Assembly (NCBI GenBank): GCA_002770795.1 | Contig: PCTP01000038.1 | Coordinates: 3,841-22,521 of the forward strand | Reading direction: 5' to 3' | Length of the DNA: 18,681 nt | Source: Gammaproteobacteria bacterium CG22_combo_CG10-13_8_21_14_all_40_8 | GTDB taxonomy: Bacteria > Pseudomonadota > Gammaproteobacteria > Enterobacterales > GCA-002770795 | In this document: piece after piece, positions 15,501 to 18,681 of the stretch | Numbering within the stretch: the stretch's first letter is position 1 | Layout of the letters: the number at the start of each line of letters is the position of its first letter | Program-made: the position numbers and the translations under genes | Notes under the pieces: model-generated | Seen by the model: only the letters and a program-made list of their open reading frames with translations | The model's database searches: none | Told to the model about the DNA's origin: nothing

Positions 15501-16412
15501 CATAGGCCAAGCCAATAAAATATTTGCGCTGGCATTTTTAATATCCATATTGAGTGAGTCTGATATTTTATAGGTTAGAGGATCGATGACGGCTGTGGTT
15601 TGTTCTAAATGTGGCCCATTTTTCCAAAACCATGTGCCTGCCATTTCAGCCGAATATGGTAATGATACATCCAATGCAAAGGTTGATTTTTTTGTGAGCG
15701 AACCTTGAGAGACAAGGTTTACCCCAAGATCATCGCCTTTTAATCTCAGTGTAAGATCATGGGACCATTGCTTTTCAGTGGCGAACCATCCAGATAATTG
15801 AAGCGAATATTTTTGATAAGCCAAAGACAATAAATCAAAATGAAACAAAGCTTCCTGGCCTATAAAATTCTTAATCTCAAGATGATTCAATTGAGATGTC
15901 TCATCAGGATTATCTTCTGTCATCATTACATCTGGAGGGTCGATTGAACTCAGTGATTTTTTTGTATCAATCTCTTTATAAGAAATCTGATTAATTTGAA
16001 ATTTTTTCACCTTCAATTGCAAGGGAAGCTGAAATTCTGGCAAATCCGCAAAAAGGTTATTCATATCCTTCGGAGTATCTTTTTTTCTTTGTGAGATATC
16101 TAGTTGCTCAAAAGTGAGTTCATTACAGATTAATTTTTTTGACAAAAGATTCAACCAATCACAGTCTAGTTGGACACCTTGTCCTTGTAAGCGAAAATCC
16201 TCAGTGCGATATAATAATTCTCCAATGTGAATTTTGTCTCTTAAAGAACCTCTGATTTTCTGTATTTTTAGAGTTCGAGGTAGTTGAGGTTCAATGAGCT
16301 TCCAACCCCAATTCAGACCTGACTCGGTCAAGTAGATCCAAAGCCCCCCTAGTAAGCACAACAACAGAAAGCCAGCACTCAATGAAGCTGTAATTTTCAT
16401 CCGAGCTTTCAC
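12564..16412 (-). CDS. tamB: Translocation and assembly module subunit TamB
   Basis: A 1282-residue AsmA-like bridge protein anchored in the inner membrane. In E. coli, TamB partners with TamA, supports assembly of some outer-membrane proteins and contributes to phospholipid transport across the periplasm. One N-terminal membrane helix (about residues 7-27) is followed by a long beta-rich repeat-like region. The C-terminal TamB (DUF490) domain includes ENVLSLLVTGRNIDSL, ANAAIGLGVERANQLAQKV and TKLNDRISVSYG. Length matches the E. coli protein (1259). The start is GTG overlapping the tamA stop (GTGA, 16409-16412) with GGAG 7 nt upstream, so translation is coupled to tamA. An ATG four codons in is the alternative. 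No frameshift is seen along the frame. Confidence 0.94.
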   Translation of the reverse strand: MKARMKITASLSAGFLLLCLLGGLWIYLTESGLNWGWKLIEPQLPRTLKIQKIRGSLRDKIHIGELLYRTEDFRLQGQGVQLDCDWLNLLSKKLICNELTFEQLDISQRKKDTPKDMNNLFADLPEFQLPLQLKVKKFQINQISYKEIDTKKSLSSIDPPDVMMTEDNPDETSQLNHLEIKNFIGQEALFHFDLLSLAYQKYSLQLSGWFATEKQWSHDLTLRLKGDDLGVNLVSQGSLTKKSTFALDVSLPYSAEMAGTWFWKNGPHLEQTTAVIDPLTYKISDSLNMDIKNASANILLAWPMLDANWSVMVGSSGIHGVNISSQLHIPNLLNWRKQTKLQLNSETALSAENSQVLNQILGTKNKECSQAIDICNNHNLVTSQLTLRLMDNDIDVKALVNKTDEISVESHLKAKLHGFTFSEIESQGNLFVASLQWPQGSKISSIQSKWTISNHEKVNKIEDWDIELHGQANALTYQDSILSDVNFDIHLAKKWQANISALSLMIQDQIFKTLSLNVKGIPENHHVSFQVESSQTSQLPLSLDFDAHLAKNSGKNATKNNIKNTQEYQWLIQNLKGSIPFADERYLMTAESLNIQSQQMQMEQFCLVRRNNNALCFDGGYSNGSWNIKAQFQQFNLNLFKLFLVKLAPSYIKPIHGIVNGKMTASGKLSEIDDLSVDLSIAELNFNALNWNALSDTHPLILESAIPLAVHWKDIRISSQRQKDAFQLSIGWSKQHVFLENLLWESEWLSPSGNLVMNIERNFNWNYHLNQPDILWKMKTQNPNSSSKKKIKEFIAKPIQKASLLMSGTKVANKIESKMSLLLPDHQHLKGQGSVNLPLDNDSLIQGGIAINLNQFQWLQWFQPMLDDVDLELQQTFVVTGSLAQPKVEGKGSITIKRLLIDQYGIDIQNSELNITGNEHNLQILGALKTGKGELVFSGNLDWSQQLFINVLLEGQKIILFDTENNRLVVSPDIKAKFQSNQLVVSGDILLEEGKISLAKLPNQAILVSSDQVIIGQEETNQKLIDYDIKINVVTGNSVSINGFGLESDLKGELKTILQSGKAPNIQGQLSLVNGKFEAYKQKLVIEQGQLLFLGPMDRPGIQFKSYRMVGDIKVGLMADGSLLAPRLTLYSEPAMPEENVLSLLVTGRNIDSLSQNDGNFVANAAIGLGVERANQLAQKVASTVGLKNILITSKANKDNTRVDVTTKLNDRISVSYGTSIDSKNRNIAGWIVEYQLTSTISFEVLTSEEVGASLNYKIQFNTVQEIEKDPSLMIKPSETSR

Positions 16413-18190
16413 AGATCGGCTCCAATGGTAATATGAATACGCCAGTTATTGGGTTCGTCAAAAGCCTGAGCAAAATCAAAACGTAGTGAACCTACTGGCG
16501 TTATCCACCTTAATCCTGTTCCCACAGATGAACTCGGATTTATATGAGACCAATCATTAAAAGCATTTCCCGTGTCGCTAAAAAAAGCCCAACGCCAATT
16601 TTCGGCAAATCTCCAATCTGTTTCTACCGAAGCAGTGAGCAGATGTTTTGCGCCTAAACGTATTCCATCACTATCAATGGGAGATAGCACTTGATAATCA
16701 TAGCCTCTTACTGAAACATCACCACCAGCAAAATAGCGATAATTACTCGGCATGAAGCGATCAAATTGATCACTTTTCATCATGGTGTAACCCAGTTGTG
16801 TTCGAAAAATAAATCGCCAATTTTCCGATATGGACAAAATGGATTTGTAGCGTTGCTCTAATTGTAGAAAACGAAAATCAGGATGACTCAATATGTCATC
16901 ACTGAATCTCACATCAAATTGCCAATGAGATCCTGTTTGAGCAGTTAATGGTTCCACTTCACTTATGTAGTCTAAATGCCAGTTAGGCACTGCATAAATC
17001 AATCTAGACTGAATCTCAGTATTGGCAGAAATTTCTTCTGCAGCCAAGGTGACGCCATATTGATTGAACCAATGTTCATTCAACTGTAACTGTAAGACTG
17101 AACCCGTACTAAAAGTTCGAGTTCTGGCTAATAAATCATCTTTCACCTGATAACTGAAACGATTCACCCAATCATTATTTTTACCCTCTAAAGGGGTGAT
17201 ATGGGTTAAGCTGGTTTTAATCTCGACCTTATTGGTTTCCAATCCCCAGACGAAATGTTGGCCATAATCATCAAAACGTCTATTGGTGAGGGTAACAGCA
17301 GCCTTACCACCCGTATCTGTTCCATAACCTAAGGCCGTTTTAAATTCATACTTTTGTATATCCATTAACTGATAGATGACTGTGACGCTATGATGAATGG
17401 CATCCACTTGTTGAACCACTGTGGCATAGCGAAAATAGCCAGAACGGTTTAACGCTTGCTGAGTTTTAATGATGTTGTTTTGCTGATAAGCTTGATCAAC
17501 GAAGGTGAAAACATAGCGCTTCAAAAATTCTTGAGATAACTCGGAACCCATCAGCTGCACTTGTTGTATTTGATATTGCTCACCAGTATCGAGTTTCCAA
17601 TAAATATCCGCCAGATTCAATTCAGGTGAAACCCTTAACTCATTCACTACAAATTGTGCATCGAAGTAACCACTTTCAAGATAATAATTTAACAATTTCT
17701 GTTTAAAACTTTGGTAAACACCATGATTAACAGATTCTCCTTGCTTAATCGGTAACTGTTTTATTTTAGTAATCATGACGGGATCAGACGCACCTTTTCC
17801 TACTACCTCAAGATGAACATCCTGCCAATGCATTACCGCCCCTAAGATAACCTTAATGTGTAGCCCCCCCCCTCTCTCCTCTTCATCAATACTTATTTGA
17901 GGATGATAAAAACCAAGCGCTTGAGTCGCCTCAATCACTTTACTCTGAATATAAGTCTCCGAGCGTGGGAAACCCATCATAGACAAAGGAATAAACCCGT
18001 CTTTCACATCCAAATTAAAGAGAATGTTTTTCTTCACCGCGTCATTATCACAAACCAATACCAAGGATGTTCCCACAACAACTTGGGATTTCTCAGTGGC
18101 AGAAGCATTCACATAATGAAAACACCCCGCAAACAGCATCATAAATGCCAGAGAAAGAGTTCTAATATAGGGGAAAAGCGAAATTTTCAT
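16409..18190 (-). CDS. tamA: Translocation and assembly module outer-membrane protein TamA (Omp85 family)
   Basis: A 593-residue Omp85-family outer-membrane protein, the partner of TamB. A signal peptide ending near VNA-SA is followed by three POTRA-like domains (about residues 37-260) and a 16-strand-type beta-barrel. The loop-6 signature VRGY is at 494-497 (GGDVSVRGY), with FSDTGNAFN and a final strand ending in GADL, similar to the GPEL-type end of E. coli TamA. The ATG at 18190 is preceded by AGGG and gives a proper signal peptide; an upstream in-frame ATG at 18262 adds 24 residues that look non-native. The segment LFAGC resembles a lipobox, but Phe at -3 and the barrel fold argue against a lipoprotein. 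A run of nine G lies in the first POTRA region. The stop overlaps tamB. Confidence 0.95.
   Translation of the reverse strand: MKISLFPYIRTLSLAFMMLFAGCFHYVNASATEKSQVVVGTSLVLVCDNDAVKKNILFNLDVKDGFIPLSMMGFPRSETYIQSKVIEATQALGFYHPQISIDEEERGGGLHIKVILGAVMHWQDVHLEVVGKGASDPVMITKIKQLPIKQGESVNHGVYQSFKQKLLNYYLESGYFDAQFVVNELRVSPELNLADIYWKLDTGEQYQIQQVQLMGSELSQEFLKRYVFTFVDQAYQQNNIIKTQQALNRSGYFRYATVVQQVDAIHHSVTVIYQLMDIQKYEFKTALGYGTDTGGKAAVTLTNRRFDDYGQHFVWGLETNKVEIKTSLTHITPLEGKNNDWVNRFSYQVKDDLLARTRTFSTGSVLQLQLNEHWFNQYGVTLAAEEISANTEIQSRLIYAVPNWHLDYISEVEPLTAQTGSHWQFDVRFSDDILSHPDFRFLQLEQRYKSILSISENWRFIFRTQLGYTMMKSDQFDRFMPSNYRYFAGGDVSVRGYDYQVLSPIDSDGIRLGAKHLLTASVETDWRFAENWRWAFFSDTGNAFNDWSHINPSSSVGTGLRWITPVGSLRFDFAQAFDEPNNWRIHITIGADL
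17864..17872 (-). repeat. Homopolymer of nine G (coding strand) inside tamA
   Basis: The plus strand shows C9 followed by CTCTCTCC, so the coding strand reads GGAGAGAG-G(8+) within codons for Glu-Glu-Arg-Gly-Gly-Gly-Leu near residues 104-112 of TamA. Such tracts slip easily during replication. In the printed sequence the frame is open. Confidence 0.9.
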
Positions 18191-18500
18191 TGATACCCTG
18201 TAGCTAACTAAAAAATAGATAAAAAGTACGGTTTTATTTCTAACAGCAGTCAGAATAAACAAATGATAACATTTTCCTTAATAAGATAACGGACTGATTA
18301 ATATATCAGCGAGCAAATTTCTCAGAAGCGTAATATACCATTTTTTATAAACCAAACAGCCCTGAGATCCCCCAAAAACCACCAATAAAAGCATTCTCAA
18401 TAAAAATTATAAACAATAAGTAAGAATGAGGTACATTCGCACTCCACTCGGATTGGAAGAGATCTGCACCTCTCAAAAACCAACCCGCCGTCTTGCCTAG
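18191..18500. other. Non-coding region upstream of tamA
   Basis: No gene is supported here. The tamA ribosome-binding site lies at the left end. A weak promoter candidate for tamA on the minus strand is TTGTTT, then 17 bp, then AAATAA (about 18264 down to 18236), not strong enough to call. A small perfect inverted repeat GAATG-AGGTA-CATTC lies at 18424-18438. The region is A/T-rich with a more GC-rich patch near 18470-18515. Confidence 0.5.
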
Positions 18501-18563
18501 CTGCGCCTCTTCTATCGTGATTACGCTTTTTTTAAATTATCCCCTACACTTATATTCAGGCTA

Positions 18564-18681
18564 TTGGCAATTATCCTATTAACTTCAACTAGCAGTCTCA
18601 TAATTGAAAGATATGACATTAATATAATGCGGCATAGTGACATGTTTGAACAACTCAGCCCAAATAAATCCACCCGAGAAA
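18564..18681 (+). CDS. Possible start of a plus-strand gene, cut by right edge
   Basis: The plus-strand frame is open from 18501 to the window end (60 codons). It contains a hydrophobic stretch (LLAIILLTSTSSLII) followed by a hydrophilic one (ERYDINIMRHSDMFEQLSP), like a membrane anchor or signal sequence plus the beginning of a domain. Start candidates are TTG 18564, ATG 18627 and ATG 18642; none has a clear Shine-Dalgarno. A TATAAT at 18623-18628 could be a -10, but that would only leave room for the 18642 start with almost no leader. I do not recognise the product. It would be divergent from tamA. Confidence 0.25.
   Translation, partial: MAIILLTSTSSLIIERYDINIMRHSDMFEQLSPNKSTRE

Noticed and set aside
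18110..18140. Lipobox-like LFAGC in the TamA leader
   Set aside because: Phe at -3 is not typical and Omp85 barrels are not lipoproteins; a signal peptidase I site (VNA-SA) follows.
18191..18262. Longer tamA start at 18262
   Set aside because: It would put 24 extra residues before a well-formed signal peptide; the ATG at 18190 has AGGG at proper spacing.

Overview
The window looks like chromosomal DNA from a gammaproteobacterium of moderately low GC (about 40% by eye). The evidence is gene content: divergent leuS and a YbeL-type zinc-ribbon gene, an adjacent ctp and yibQ-type deacetylase pair, cbpA-cbpM, and tamA-tamB, all typical of that class. I cannot assign a genus. There are no rRNA or tRNA genes, no CRISPR array and no prophage.

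Layout from left to right. (1) leuS on the minus strand, cut by the left edge, is divergent from a small plus-strand operon: a DUF1451/YbeL-like zinc-ribbon protein and an ElyC/SanA/YdcF-type (DUF218) membrane protein, joined by a 4-bp TTGA overlap. (2) A CDF metal transporter with an extra C-terminal domain lies convergent to that operon. (3) Positions 5510-7205 hold a decayed cyclic-di-GMP signalling operon. It has an intact YfiR-like periplasmic protein, followed by the wreck of its expected membrane partner, a CHASE8-type sensor joined to the end of an EAL domain. The partner is broken by a 205-bp non-autonomous transposable element (MITE), an internal deletion, two frameshifts and an amber codon. 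(4) An envelope pair follows: carboxyl-terminal processing protease Ctp and a YibQ-family divergent polysaccharide deacetylase. (5) The cbpA-cbpM co-chaperone and modulator operon is preceded by a sigma-S-like -10 and A/T-tracts. (6) The tamA-tamB-antiporter operon, coupled by a GTGA overlap and a 21-bp gap, occupies the right third. (7) About 490 bp upstream of tamA are mostly non-coding; a possible plus-strand gene starts near the right edge.

Most of the genes concern envelope biogenesis (TamAB, Ctp, YibQ-like, ElyC-like), ion homeostasis (CDF, CPA2 antiporter) and translation or protein quality (LeuRS, CbpA/CbpM). Nothing here is clearly a new defence or biosynthetic system. The most noteworthy observations are the broken yfiRN-like module with its MITE, and a nine-G homopolymer inside tamA that could make it a contingency (phase-variable) locus.
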